A stretch of DNA of 64,000 nt, taken from assembly GCF_021496665.1 (NCBI RefSeq), contig NZ_CP071246.1, positions 1,798,001-1,862,000 on the forward strand, in the 5' to 3' direction. The stretch comes from Corynebacterium sp. CNCTC7651 (GTDB lineage: Bacteria; Actinomycetota; Actinomycetes; Mycobacteriales; Mycobacteriaceae). This document shows, piece after piece, positions 30,877 through 40,222 of this stretch. The notes beneath the pieces were generated by a model that was not told the origin of the DNA, searched no databases, and saw nothing but the letters and a program-made list of their open reading frames with translations. Both the position numbers and the translations under genes were made by a program. How positions within the stretch are numbered: position 1 is the stretch's first letter; each line of letters begins with the position of its first letter.

Positions 30877-30965
30877 AACTTCTCCGGCCTTCCTATTAGC
30901 TAGTTCGGGTGGCGGTTCCCCCGGACTTTTCAGATTGCGCCGATCCCCTCGGCTGCACACCAGAG

Positions 30966-31013
30966 ACACTATACCTTGGGGAAATATTCGGCAACCAACA
31001 CTATATGTAGTAG
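30966..31013 (-). promoter_or_regulatory. Paired NrdR boxes upstream of nrdHIE
   Basis: ACACTATACCTTGGGG (30966-30981) and ACACTATATGTAGTAG (30998-31013) match the known NrdR consensus acaCwAtATaTwGtgt, the second box better. Their starts are 32 bp apart, three helical turns, the spacing expected for cooperative NrdR binding. NrdR represses ribonucleotide reductase genes when dATP is high. Confidence 0.75.
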
Positions 31014-31121
31014 TTACACCAGTGTAATTGCAGGATACGCACAGGAAATTACCCACATGTAGTCCACCCGAATGCACCGAAGCTTACAACGGTGGGATTA
31101 AATGTTCCTGAGAAAGCGAAA

Positions 31122-31159
31122 ACCCGCCCCGGATGGCATGACACCATCGCGAGGCGGGT
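31122..31159 (-). terminator. Terminator downstream of rpmJ
   Basis: ACCCGCC (31122-31128) pairs with GGCGGGT (31153-31159), with a nested GATGG/CCATC hairpin in the loop. On the minus strand a T-rich tail follows. Confidence 0.65.
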
Positions 31160-31179
31160 ACGCGTTCGGCGGTCGCCGA

Positions 31180-31302
31180 CTAGCCCTGGCGGGCCTTGAA
31201 GCGCGGATCCTTCTTGTTGATCACGTACACCTTGCCGTGGCGGCGCACAACCTGAGCGCCCGGCTTGTTCTTCAGCGACCGAAGCGACTTGCGGACCTTC
31301 AT
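31180..31302 (-). CDS. rpmJ: Ribosomal protein L36 (bL36, zinc-free form)
   Basis: The product has 40 residues starting [15 protein letters not shown] and ending DPRFKARQG. It is a small basic ribosomal protein of the large subunit. The Cys/His zinc ligands of the canonical bL36 are missing, which marks the C-minus paralogue often induced under zinc starvation. AAAGGAG precedes the ATG. The gene stands alone between the nrdH control region and nadE. Too short for most ORF filters. Confidence 0.93.
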   Translation of the reverse strand: MKVRKSLRSLKNKPGAQVVRRHGKVYVINKKDPRFKARQG

Positions 31303-31437
31303 CGGGCGCTCCTTTCTACTCGGATTCATTCAAGCGACACGCGGCGGGCACGCCGGGTCGCGACACGTCGATACATGCTACACGCCCCCCTCCCCGGCTC
31401 CAAACCTGCGACTTTAGCCAGCACCAACCCGGCTAGC

Positions 31438-32322
31438 ATGGCTGGCATGCAGGAACAGAGCACCCCGGAACACAGCACCCCGGAACCAACCACCCAGCAC
31501 CCAACTACCCAAGCCCACATCATCAACGCCCTCGGGGTGAAGCCGAGCATCGATCCCGCGGCGGAGGTTGCCGCGCGCGTTGACTTCCTCGTCGATTACT
31601 TGGAAACGTCCGGCGCCAAGGGGTATGTCCTGGGCATTTCCGGAGGGCAGGACTCGACGTTGGCAGGGAGGCTGGCGCAAGTGGCCGTCGAAAAGCGTCG
31701 TGCCCAGGGGGCGGAGGCGGAGTTTGTCGCGGTCCGCCTGCCGCACGGGGTGCAGGCGGATGAGGAGGACGCGCAGCTCGCGCTGCAGTTCATCCAGCCG
31801 GACCAGACGGTGACCGTGGACATCAAGCCGGCGACGGACGCGGTGGACCGGGCCGTCGCGGCCGAGCTGGGCAAGCCGAAGCTGGGGGATTTCAACAAGG
31901 GCAACGTCAAGGCGCGGCTGCGCATGGTGGCGCAGTACGCGATTGCGGGCGAGCGCGGCCTGCTGGTCGTGGGCACGGACCACGCAGCGGAGAACATCAC
32001 CGGCTTTTTCACCAAGTTCGGCGACGGCGCGGCGGACCTTGTGCCGCTCGCCGGGCTGAACAAGCGGCAGGGCGCGCAGATGCTGGAGCACTTGGGCGCT
32101 AATCGACGCTTGTTTGAGAAGACCCCCACCGCCGATCTCGAGGAAGATCGTCCGGCGCTGCCGGATGAGGAGGCGCTGGGCGTGACGTATGCCGAGATCG
32201 ACGATTATCTCGAGGGCAAGGACGTGCCCGAGGCCGCTCGCGAGCGCCTGGAGCACCTGTGGCGCGTGGGCCAGCACAAGCGGCACCTGCCGCCCGGCCC
32301 GGCCGAGACCTGGTGGCGCTAG
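31438..32322 (+). CDS. nadE: NH3-dependent NAD synthetase
   Basis: The product has 294 residues. It converts deamido-NAD to NAD with ATP and ammonia. The N-type ATP pyrophosphatase loop SGGQDST (68-74) is followed by [20 protein letters not shown] and [10 protein letters not shown]. There is no glutaminase domain. The first 25 residues are an unusual Thr/Pro/His repeat ([15 protein letters not shown]) ahead of the usual family start [16 protein letters not shown] at 31438 or 31447 are both possible, and no clear ribosome-binding site exists. It completes the pncA-pncB-nadE salvage route. Confidence 0.94.
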   Translation: MAGMQEQSTPEHSTPEPTTQHPTTQAHIINALGVKPSIDPAAEVAARVDFLVDYLETSGAKGYVLGISGGQDSTLAGRLAQVAVEKRRAQGAEAEFVAVRLPHGVQADEEDAQLALQFIQPDQTVTVDIKPATDAVDRAVAAELGKPKLGDFNKGNVKARLRMVAQYAIAGERGLLVVGTDHAAENITGFFTKFGDGAADLVPLAGLNKRQGAQMLEHLGANRRLFEKTPTADLEEDRPALPDEEALGVTYAEIDDYLEGKDVPEAARERLEHLWRVGQHKRHLPPGPAETWWR

Positions 32323-33128
32323 CGCTCCCCCAATGCGCTGAGTGTGGCTTCGGCGGCGCGAACCAGCGCGGAGCCGTAGCTCGGGCCGTGCGTGAACGCG
32401 TGGACGGCAAGCGGGTGGAGCTGGTGCGCGGGGATGCGCTCGCGCCAGCCGCCGGGGCCGGAGCCAGCGCTAACACCGCGGCCATCCGCGCCGGGGCCAA
32501 GGTCCCCGCCAGCGGCCAGGTAGCCCTCCACGATTTCCTCGAAGTACGGCGCGCCGAAGAGTTCCAGCATCGCGATGTCCGTCAGCGGGTGGCCGCCGTG
32601 CGCGGCGGGGTCGATGAACCGCGGGCCGTCGACGCCAAAGAGTAGGTTGCCGGACCACAGGTCGCCGTGGATACGGGCGAGCGGGGCGTCCTCGTCTTCC
32701 GCGAGCAGCGCGTCGCAGGCGCGTCGCACCGTCGCCAAGCCGCGCTCGCTCAGGTTCCCTGCCGCGGCCGCCTTCTCCGCGAACGGCAGCACGCGCTGCC
32801 CGACGTAGAACTCGGCCCACCGCTCAGTCGGCGTGCATTCTTGGGGCGCGCGGCCGATGTAGTTCGGCCCGTCCCACCCCTCCGGCGGTGCACCGAACGC
32901 CGCCGCACCCTGCGCGTGGATCGCGGCCAGCTCTCGGCCCGCCGCGCGGGCAGCCTCCGCAGTGGGGCGCGTGGTGGTGACGTGTTCGATGGTGAGGGTA
33001 TTTGAAGCGTCGTCAAGCGAGAGCACCTTGACCACCGCGGCGGAACCCTCGCGCAGCCACCGCAACCCGTGTGCCTCCGCGGCGGCGGAACCCGGGCCGG
33101 AGCCGCGCTTGAGAAACGTTTCAGCCAT
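32319..33128 (-). CDS. Fructosamine kinase family protein
   Basis: The product has 269 residues. Kinase-fold protein of the fructosamine/ketosamine-3-kinase family: catalytic loop [12 protein letters not shown], metal-binding [18 protein letters not shown]. Bacterial members phosphorylate sugar-modified (glycated) amines for protein repair; the substrate here is not known. ATG at 33128 overlaps the ogt stop by 8 bp, so the two are co-translated. It is convergent with nadE with a 4-bp overlap. A motif copy lies at 33008. Confidence 0.88.
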   Translation of the reverse strand: MAETFLKRGSGPGSAAAEAHGLRWLREGSAAVVKVLSLDDASNTLTIEHVTTTRPTAEAARAAGRELAAIHAQGAAAFGAPPEGWDGPNYIGRAPQECTPTERWAEFYVGQRVLPFAEKAAAAGNLSERGLATVRRACDALLAEDEDAPLARIHGDLWSGNLLFGVDGPRFIDPAAHGGHPLTDIAMLELFGAPYFEEIVEGYLAAGGDLGPGADGRGVSAGSGPGGWRERIPAHQLHPLAVHAFTHGPSYGSALVRAAEATLSALGER

Positions 33129-33600
33129 GTCGAGCCTCCAATTCAAGTAGGAACCGCTTCATCGCGGGGCCGCCGGCGTAGTTGCCCACGGTGCCGTCCG
33201 CACGCACCACCCGGTGGCACGGCACAACGATGGGTAGCGGGTTGGTCGCGCACGCCGTCCCCGCGGCACGCACCGCGCGCGGATTGCCGGCCAGGGCCGC
33301 GAGCTGCGAGTACGTCGCGGTCTCTCCGTACGGAATCTCCAGCAGCGCCTGCTGCGCGCGCAGCCGAAACCCCTCGCGCGCACCCCAATCCAGCGCGAGC
33401 TCAAACGCCCGGCGCTCCCCGGCGAAGTATTGCGCCAGTTGCGTGCCGACGTCCCCTTCCCCGCCCTCAGCCGAGCACCCAGCCTGGACAAGCGAAAACC
33501 GCGCGGGATCCAGCTCGATTCGAACCAGCCCGCGCGGTGTGGACACGCTCAGTACCTCCCCCACCGGGGTGCGGTGAATGCGGTACGTGCGGTCCTGCAT
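33121..33600 (-). CDS. ogt: Methylated-DNA--protein-cysteine methyltransferase
   Basis: The product has 159 residues. It removes alkyl groups from O6-methylguanine by transfer to its own Cys128 in the active-site motif VVPCHRVV. The DNA-binding part EIPYGETATYSQLA and the Arg finger region NPRAVRAAG are present. It is a suicide repair protein without a visible Ada regulatory domain. Coupled to the fructosamine-kinase gene, which is a common actinobacterial neighbour pairing only by position. Confidence 0.94.
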   Translation of the reverse strand: MQDRTYRIHRTPVGEVLSVSTPRGLVRIELDPARFSLVQAGCSAEGGEGDVGTQLAQYFAGERRAFELALDWGAREGFRLRAQQALLEIPYGETATYSQLAALAGNPRAVRAAGTACATNPLPIVVPCHRVVRADGTVGNYAGGPAMKRFLLELEARHG

Positions 33601-33602
33601 GG

Positions 33603-33675
33603 TGGAGCTAACGGGATTCGAACCCGTGACCCCCACACTGCCAGTGTGGTGCGCTACCAGCTGCGCCATAGCCCC
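33603..33675 (-). tRNA. tRNA-Ala (anticodon GGC), copy 1
   Basis: The 73-nt cloverleaf has acceptor GGGGCTA/TAGCTCC with discriminator A and anticodon arm CCACA-CTGGCAG-TGTGG reading GGC. No encoded CCA; ACC follows. Confidence 0.95.
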
Positions 33676-33719
33676 GAACCGGAACCTGGGGTCCCGGCGG
33701 AAAATATGGAGTTGTGGAG

Positions 33720-33792
33720 TGGAGCTAACGGGATTCGAACCCGTGACCCCCACACTGCCAGTGTGGTGCGCTACCAGCTGCGCCATAGCCCC
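33720..33792 (-). tRNA. tRNA-Ala (anticodon GGC), copy 2
   Basis: Identical in sequence to the copy 44 bp away, a tandem duplication of the whole gene. Confidence 0.95.
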
Positions 33793-33873
33793 GATGCGGG
33801 TGTATTCCCGCCGTCACCGGCTGGAAAACAACTCCGCTCAATATACCGGCGGGCACCCCGCCGACCAAATCCC

Positions 33874-34614
33874 CTAGCGCGCGGCCAGATCGGCAGGCCA
33901 GGTCTCGGTCAGGTTGCCGTCCGCGTAGAGGTCCTCGCCGTCAATCAGCACGCGCGGGGTCCACGCCTCACCAGAGGTGTCCTGCTGCAGCTTGGCGTTG
34001 TCGCCGCTCATCTTCATGGCCGCGTCGATGTACTTGGCATCGCGGATATCCTGCAGCGCAGCGTTGGAGGCGCCGTAGCTCTTCGCCAGATCCGCCAGCT
34101 TGGTCTCGTCTACGTTGTTGTACACCTGCTGCTGGTTCTCGTACAGGTAGTTGCGCAGCGTGAACGCTGCATCCACGTCGCCGTGCGCCAGCAGCGCGAG
34201 GAACGCCGCGGTGGACTTGGTGGAGTGGCCCACCGTGCCGCGGTCCTGGCCCACCATCATGCGCAGGTTCATGGTGATGTCGCCGTCCTTGACCAGCTCG
34301 AGCATGTCCGCGTCGGTAGCAATGTGGTATTTCGCGCAGTAGGAGCAGGAGAAGTCTTCGAACAGGTCGCCCTCGTTCGCGTCCGCCTTCGGGTTCGCGC
34401 CGGCGAGGTGGATGGTGTCTTCGCCCTCGTTCCAGGTGACGTTGATGCCGTCCATCTTCACCATTTCCGCCTCCGCGGCGGCTTTCTGGTTGTTGCGGCC
34501 GTTGTTCACAATCAGGCCGATAACCAGTGCGGCGATGGCCAGCACGGCGATTACTGCCCAGAGGAACGCGGTGTTGCCCTTGCTGTTCGGGTTCTGCACC
34601 TTGCGAGTGGTCAC
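33874..34614 (-). CDS. DsbA-like thioredoxin-fold protein, membrane anchored
   Basis: The product has 246 residues. GTG start with AAGGAG. A membrane anchor (residues 16-36) is followed by an extracytoplasmic thioredoxin-fold domain with the active site SCSYCAK (CSYC at 90-93). It probably catalyses disulfide formation in exported proteins. It forms a pair with the DoxX/MauE-like membrane gene upstream, which may supply electrons. Members of this group in actinobacteria often partner with a VKOR or MauE oxidoreductase. Confidence 0.85.
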   Translation of the reverse strand: MTTRKVQNPNSKGNTAFLWAVIAVLAIAALVIGLIVNNGRNNQKAAAEAEMVKMDGINVTWNEGEDTIHLAGANPKADANEGDLFEDFSCSYCAKYHIATDADMLELVKDGDITMNLRMMVGQDRGTVGHSTKSTAAFLALLAHGDVDAAFTLRNYLYENQQQVYNNVDETKLADLAKSYGASNAALQDIRDAKYIDAAMKMSGDNAKLQQDTSGEAWTPRVLIDGEDLYADGNLTETWPADLAAR

Positions 34615-34655
34615 GGTGTCTCCTTGACGTCCAGTTTGAGTGCCGGATAGCAATT

Positions 34656-35159
34656 CTAGGGGTAGATGGCGAACTTCTTAAACGGTCGCCACACCATGAA
34701 CCCGGTCACAGCGAGGAGGAACACGTCGCGCCACAGCGCGCGGAGAATGTCCCCGGACTCCGCGTCGCCCGAGGCGTTCGGGTTGAAGCAGCCGCAGTCG
34801 ATGACCAGACCGCGGCTGTACACGCTGTACAGGCCCATGATGAACATCGCCAGCACGGCGATGCTCACGGCCCCGGCCCAGCGCAGTTTGATCCCCAGCA
34901 GCAGGAGCAGCCCGCCGGCGATCTCCAGCGGGCCGATCACGCGCGCGAGCAGGTCGGACCAGTACGGGGTGAAAATCTCGTACGCCTCGATGGATTTGGT
35001 CACGTCCAGGTGCGCCCCGAGCTTGGTGTAGCCGGAGTAGATCCACATGAACGCCAGCCCGAAGCGGGCGAGCGCGGACGCGATGTCCAGCACCAGCCCC
35101 GTCGTGGCCTGCGCATCCCGTGGCTGGGCAGCGGTCGATCCCGCGGTTTTCGTTGTCAC
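34656..35159 (-). CDS. MauE/DoxX-like membrane protein
   Basis: The product has 167 residues. Four membrane helices, for example ARVIGPLEIAGGLLLLLGI and AVSIAVLAMFIMGLYSVYS, in DoxX/MauE order, with a CGCFN motif between helices three and four typical of MauE. It is located directly before the DsbA-like gene on the same strand, so it likely works as its membrane partner in disulfide chemistry. The methylamine-related MauE name is not implied. Confidence 0.8.
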   Translation of the reverse strand: MTTKTAGSTAAQPRDAQATTGLVLDIASALARFGLAFMWIYSGYTKLGAHLDVTKSIEAYEIFTPYWSDLLARVIGPLEIAGGLLLLLGIKLRWAGAVSIAVLAMFIMGLYSVYSRGLVIDCGCFNPNASGDAESGDILRALWRDVFLLAVTGFMVWRPFKKFAIYP

Positions 35160-35183
35160 CCGATCGACCCTAGCGCATGAGCG

Positions 35184-36841
35184 CTACTGCCCCAGCACCT
35201 CTGAGACCAGCGCCACAGCCTCGTCCTGCACCTGCTTGAGGTGCTCCGGGCCCTTGAAGGACTCGGCGTAGATCTTGTACTTGTCCTCGGTGCCGGAGGG
35301 ACGCGCGGCGAACCAGGCGTTCTCCGTGGTCACCTTCAGGCCGCCGATCGCGGCACCGTTGCCGGGGGCTTCCGTGAGCTTTGCGACGATCACTTCGCCC
35401 GCCAGCTCATCCGCAGCAACCTGCTCGGGCGACAGGGCCTTGAGCGTGGCCTTCTGCTCGCGGTTCGCGGGTGCGTCGATGCGTGCGTAGGCAGGCGCGC
35501 CGAACTGCGCCTCGAGCTCTGCGTAACGCTGCGACGGCGTCTTGCCGGTCACCGCGGTGATCTCGGAGGCGAGGAGGTCCAGGATGATGCCGTCCTTGTC
35601 GGTGGACCACACGGTACCGTCCTTGCGCAGGAAGGAGGCGCCGGCGGACTCTTCGCCGCCGAATCCGATGGTGCCGTCGATAAGCCCGGGCACGAACCAC
35701 TTGAAGCCCACGGGCACCTCCACCAGCTCGCGGCCGAGGGAGGCGACCACGCGGTCGATCATGGAGGAGGACACGAGAGTCTTGCCCACGGCGGTGCCGG
35801 GTGCCCAGCCGTCGCGGTGGCTGAACAGGTACTCGATGGCCACGGCGAGGTAGTGGTTCGGGTTCATCAGCCCGGCGTCCGGGGTGACAATGCCGTGGCG
35901 GTCCGCGTCCGCATCGTTGCCCGTGGCGATGGAGTACTTATCGCGGTTGTGCACCAAAGATGCCATGGAGTTCGGCGAGGAGCAGTCCATGCGGATCTTG
36001 CCGTCGGTGTCCAAGGTCATAAACCGCCAGGTGGCGTCCACCTCCGGGTTGACCACGGTCAGGTTCAGCCCGTGGGTCTCCGCGATCGCACCCCAGTAGT
36101 CCACGGACGCGCCACCCATCGGGTCCGCGCCGATGGACAGGTCGGAGCCGCGGATCGCGTCGATGTCCACCACGTTGACCAGGTCCGCCACGTAGCGGCC
36201 CTTGAAGTCGAACTTCTCCGCGCGGGCATCCAGCACGCCCGCAACCGGCACGCGCTTCACGCCCTCGAGGCCGTTCGCCAGGTACTCGTTGGCGCGCGCC
36301 GCGATCCAGTCGGTCGCGTCCGTGCCGGCCGGGCCGCCGTTCGGCGGGTTGTACTTGAAGCCGCCGTCGCGCGGCGGGTTGTGTGATGGGGTGATCACAA
36401 TGCCGTCGGCACGCGCGGCATCGGTGCCCGTCACCCCGCCCGCAAGCTGGGCGTTGTGGGAGAGGATGGCGTGGGAGACGGCCGGCGTCGGCGTGTAGCG
36501 GCCTTCCGCGTCCACGAGAACGTGGACGTCGTTGGCAATCAGCACCTCGACGCGGAGACCATCGCCGGCTCAGACAGCGCGTGGGTGTCGCGGCCGATGT
36601 ACACCGGCCCGCCGATGTTCTGGCCGCGGCGGTAATCCACAATCGCCTGCGTGGTGGCCAGAATGTGCGGCTCGTTGAACGCGTTGTCCAGGGAGGAGCC
36701 GCGGTGGCCGGAGGTGCCGAAGGCCACCTGCTGCTCCGGGGCCTGCGGATCAATGTCGCGGGTGTAGTAGGCGGTGACCAGTTCGGCGATGTCGATCAGG
36801 TCTTCGGGGCGGGCGGGCTGGCCGGCGCGCTCGTGTGCCAT
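35184..36841 (-). pseudogene. pgm: Phosphoglucomutase with one-base frameshift
   Basis: The enzyme interconverts glucose-1- and glucose-6-phosphate. MAHERAGQPARPEDL to [15 protein letters not shown] is normal, including the phosphoserine loop region GTSGHRG. The frame then breaks: the expected [17 protein letters not shown] continues in another frame. One C missing near 36550 (CTCGAG read as TCGAG) explains it. Downstream motifs are intact: [42 protein letters not shown]. Restored length would be 552 residues. Sequencing error and real mutation are both possible. Confidence 0.88.
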
Positions 36842-36944
36842 GTCGGGCTCCTTCACTTCCAGTGGGGGCGGGTGCGGTTCACCTCCCATTGTGGGCGCGC
36901 GGCGGCAATTGCGCCACGGGTGCGCCGAACTACACTGCGCTGGT

Positions 36945-37289
36945 GTGCGTACAGATCCTTTCTCCACTGCCCTCGCCGTCGGCGTCGGCGCTGGCCTCGG
37001 GGCGCTGACCCGCTGGTTCGTGCTCCTCGGCGCCGCCCCCGGTTCGCTCGCGGCGCTGGCACTCACCTTCGCCATCAACGCCGCCGGCTGCTTCGCCATG
37101 GGGTGGTTCAAGCCCGGCCCGCTATGGGGTACCGGGTTCCTCGGGGGCTTGACCACGTATTCGGCGGTGGCGTTTGCGGCGTTGCAATCGTCGATAAGCG
37201 GGGCCCTGCTTGTGCTGGCCTTGAGTTTCGCGGTGAACGTCGCGGCGTGGATCGCAGGAGACGCGGCGAGGGGGCGGGCGAATGCTTAA
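36945..37289 (+). CDS. crcB: Fluoride channel subunit (CrcB/Fluc), first copy
   Basis: The product has 114 residues. A small four-helix membrane protein that exports fluoride. The family motifs GALTRW and a TTYSAVAF (Fluc TTFSTF-like) stretch are visible. The GTG at 36945 lies nine bases after a -10-like TACACT (36931-36936), which suggests a leaderless transcript. It overlaps the second crcB by 8 bp. Divergent from pgm. Confidence 0.9.
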   Translation: MRTDPFSTALAVGVGAGLGALTRWFVLLGAAPGSLAALALTFAINAAGCFAMGWFKPGPLWGTGFLGGLTTYSAVAFAALQSSISGALLVLALSFAVNVAAWIAGDAARGRANA

Positions 37290-37638
37290 CGTACAAGTGC
37301 TGCTGGTGGGCGTCGCCGCGGTGTTCGCCGGCGGCTTCGCGGGTGGCGTGCTGCGCTGGTGGCTCACGCGGCTGATCCCCAACCCGCGGGCGGCAACGTT
37401 CGCGGCCAACGTCGCGGCGGCGGGCGTGCTGGGCTTCGTTGCCATGGGGCCGGCGATGTGGCAGATCGCGGTCGGCGCGGGCTTTGCGGGCAGCTTATCG
37501 ACGTTTTCTACGCTCGCCCGCGAAGTCGGCGAGCTGATCAAGAAGAAGGATTACGCGGAGGCGACGAAATACGTGCTGGCCACGGCCGCGATCGGTGTGG
37601 CCAGCGCCGGTTTCGGCATGATGTGGGCGCCGCGCTAG
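37282..37638 (+). CDS. crcB: Fluoride channel subunit (CrcB/Fluc), second copy
   Basis: The product has 118 residues. Motifs GVLRWWLTRLIP, FAANVAAAGVLGF and GSLSTFSTLAREV match CrcB. Gram-positive bacteria often have two different Fluc proteins that can assemble as a heterodimer; the overlapping arrangement here supports that. Two motif copies, at 37189 and 37493, fall in the pair. Confidence 0.92.
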   Translation: MLNVQVLLVGVAAVFAGGFAGGVLRWWLTRLIPNPRAATFAANVAAAGVLGFVAMGPAMWQIAVGAGFAGSLSTFSTLAREVGELIKKKDYAEATKYVLATAAIGVASAGFGMMWAPR

Positions 37639-37645
37639 GCGGGCG

Positions 37646-40219
37646 CTAGTCCGCGATCGCGTCCAGTGGCGGCGTCTTCGCGGCGCGGCCTGCGGGCCAG
37701 AGGGCTGCGATGATGCCCACCACCACGCTGCCGCCCAACATCCAGCCGACCAGGCCCCACGGGATCACGATCTTCTCCAACCCTTGGTTTGCCAGGACGG
37801 TCAGGAAGGACCAGCCCAGGCCCAACCCCAGAAGCACGCCCAGCACTGCGCCGAAGAACGCCATCTGCACGGATTCCAGGATGATCATGATGCGCACTTG
37901 GCGGCGGTGCGTGCCCACTGCGCGCAGCATGCCGATCTCCTGGCGGCGCTCGATCACCGAGAGCGTCAGCGTATTCACGATGCCCAGCACCGCAATCACC
38001 ACCGCGAGTGAGAGCAGCGCGTACAGGATGAACAGCATCTGGTCGATGAGGTCCAGCACCTCGCCGGAGATGTCGTCCTTGCTCTTGATCTGCACCACGA
38101 TGTCGGGCTTGACCTCAGCTTCGAGGTTTTCGCGCAGCTGCGCGGTGCTCACGGAACCGTCACCAACCACGCCCAGCATGATGATGTTGGCGGAGTTTGG
38201 CGGCAGGACCTCGCCCACCGCGTCCGCGCTCACCACCACCGCGGGCAGCATGGAGGACTCTTCGAAGATGCCGCCCACAGTCGCCTCCACCGTCATGGGC
38301 GTGATCCCTGGCGCGGCGAGGGTCACCGTGTCGCCGACCTGCCAGCCGCGCTCCTGCGCCCACGCGCGCGGCGCGATGACGGTGTTGCCCTCGAGGGAGG
38401 AGGACCCCTCCGCCATGTCCAGCGAGATGAGGTTGCCCGGGTCGCCGTACAGCACCGTCGTGGAGCCGAAGTCGCCGAGCTGGGCGCTGTACTCGCCGTC
38501 GACGGTAATCGCGGCCTCGGTGTACGCCGCCACCGCGCCGACGCCGTCCACCTCCGGCAGCCGCTCCATCAGGTCCTTCGGAATCGGGAACGCCGCCATG
38601 TCCGGCCCGGCGAGAACGTATTCGGCGCTGACCTCGTTCTCCGCAACCGTGTCCACGGAATATTTCATCGACGCGCCAAGCATGCCGATGATGGTCACCA
38701 GCGCAATGCCCAGCATGAGCGCGAACGCCGTTGCGGACGTGCGGCGCGGGTTGCGCTGCGTGTTCGTGGAGGCGAGGCGACCCACCGTGCCAAACGGCGC
38801 GCCGATGAGCCGGCCGATCGGCGGCACCACCGGCAAACTCATCGCGGGACCGGCGAGGAAAATGCCCGCGATCACCGCAACCGCAGCCACGCCGACCAGG
38901 GACGCGCGGCGCGATGTGGCACCGTCGCCCCACGCAAGCGCCACCACCGCGACGGCGACACCGGCCGCGATCAGCACCGCACCGGGCACAGTGCGCTTCA
39001 TCAGCGGTTGCGGCGCCGCTGATTCGCTCGCCCGCATCGCTTCGACCGGCTGCACACGGCCGGCTTGCCGCGCCGGCGCCCACGCGGAGATCAGGGTGAC
39101 AATCACGCCGGCCACAATCGGCACCACCGCCGTATCCGGCTCGAAACCGATGCCGCCCGCCGGCAAGTGCATGTTGTAGCGCGCCATGACCTGCTTGATC
39201 ACTGCGACCAGGCCCGCGCCGGCCGCGACACCAACGGCAGAGCCGATAAGCCCCACAATCAGCGCCTCCGCCAGCACGGAACGCGTCACCTGCCCACGGC
39301 TCGCGCCCAGCGCGCGCAGCAGCGCGAACTCCTTCGTCCGCTGCGCCACGATCATGGAGAACGTGTTCGCGATCAGGAACGTGCCCACGAGCAGCCCCAC
39401 CAGGCCGAACGCGATGAGGAAGTAGGACACGAAGCTTAACGCCTCGCGCACGCTTTTCGACGTCTCCTCCGCCGCCTCTTCCCCCGTCCGCACCGTCAGG
39501 TCCGGGTGGGCGTTCGAAATTTCGTCGACAAGCAACTGGGGCTCCGTGCCCTCCGGACCCGCGAGCAGCAGGCCGGGGACGGTGTCCTGCGTGACGTAGA
39601 ACTCGCGGTAGTCCGCCTCCGGGAGCAGGAAGCTTAACGACGTCTCCTGGACAACCTCATCCTCGTACAACCCGGTGATGGTGTAGCGCTGGCGCCCGCG
39701 GGTATCCACGACGATGAGCTCTTGGTTGAGTTCGATGCCGTAAAATGCGGCGCCGTTGGCGTTAAGGACGGCCTCGGCAGGATCGTGGCCGGGCTCCGGT
39801 GCGCGGCCGTCGACGATTTCTGGGGCTTGGCCGACGTTGTCCTCGGCGCCGTAGTACGCGGCGGCACTCGCCCGGCCCTGGCGCATCTGGATGGCTTCCT
39901 CATCCGTTGTGGCGGCTACAACCGTCCGGGAACCGACGATGTTCGCCCGCTCGACGGTGTCCATCTTGGTGACGGTCTCAGCGACGTCGGCGGGCACGGC
40001 GCTGGAGTCCTCCCCCGGCTCCACGACAGCGTCCGCGTTCTTGTACTGGGTGGCCACCGCGGAATCGAACGTGCGCTCCAGCATGTTGGTGAACATCATG
40101 GAGCCGGCGATGAACGCTGTGCCCAGCACCACCGCGAGCACCGTGAGCGCGAGGCGCAGCTTGTGCGAGCCAATATTTCGGAGCGAGACCTTGGTCATCG
40201 CCTGCGATCCTGCCGCCAC
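37646..40219 (-). CDS. ABC transporter permease, two FtsX domains
   Basis: The product has 857 residues. An N-terminal membrane helix, a large extracytoplasmic MacB-type domain, then FtsX core helices (near 270-400), a second helix set (420-460), a second periplasmic-type domain and a final FtsX set (720-850). Probably a lipoprotein or lipid exporter of the YknYZ/MacB class. GTG start at 40219, two bases after the ATPase stop, or ATG at 40198. Three motif copies fall within 200 bp (39453, 39523, 39632), the densest cluster in the window. Confidence 0.9.
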   Translation of the reverse strand: MAAGSQAMTKVSLRNIGSHKLRLALTVLAVVLGTAFIAGSMMFTNMLERTFDSAVATQYKNADAVVEPGEDSSAVPADVAETVTKMDTVERANIVGSRTVVAATTDEEAIQMRQGRASAAAYYGAEDNVGQAPEIVDGRAPEPGHDPAEAVLNANGAAFYGIELNQELIVVDTRGRQRYTITGLYEDEVVQETSLSFLLPEADYREFYVTQDTVPGLLLAGPEGTEPQLLVDEISNAHPDLTVRTGEEAAEETSKSVREALSFVSYFLIAFGLVGLLVGTFLIANTFSMIVAQRTKEFALLRALGASRGQVTRSVLAEALIVGLIGSAVGVAAGAGLVAVIKQVMARYNMHLPAGGIGFEPDTAVVPIVAGVIVTLISAWAPARQAGRVQPVEAMRASESAAPQPLMKRTVPGAVLIAAGVAVAVVALAWGDGATSRRASLVGVAAVAVIAGIFLAGPAMSLPVVPPIGRLIGAPFGTVGRLASTNTQRNPRRTSATAFALMLGIALVTIIGMLGASMKYSVDTVAENEVSAEYVLAGPDMAAFPIPKDLMERLPEVDGVGAVAAYTEAAITVDGEYSAQLGDFGSTTVLYGDPGNLISLDMAEGSSSLEGNTVIAPRAWAQERGWQVGDTVTLAAPGITPMTVEATVGGIFEESSMLPAVVVSADAVGEVLPPNSANIIMLGVVGDGSVSTAQLRENLEAEVKPDIVVQIKSKDDISGEVLDLIDQMLFILYALLSLAVVIAVLGIVNTLTLSVIERRQEIGMLRAVGTHRRQVRIMIILESVQMAFFGAVLGVLLGLGLGWSFLTVLANQGLEKIVIPWGLVGWMLGGSVVVGIIAALWPAGRAAKTPPLDAIAD

Positions 40220-40222
40220 GGG

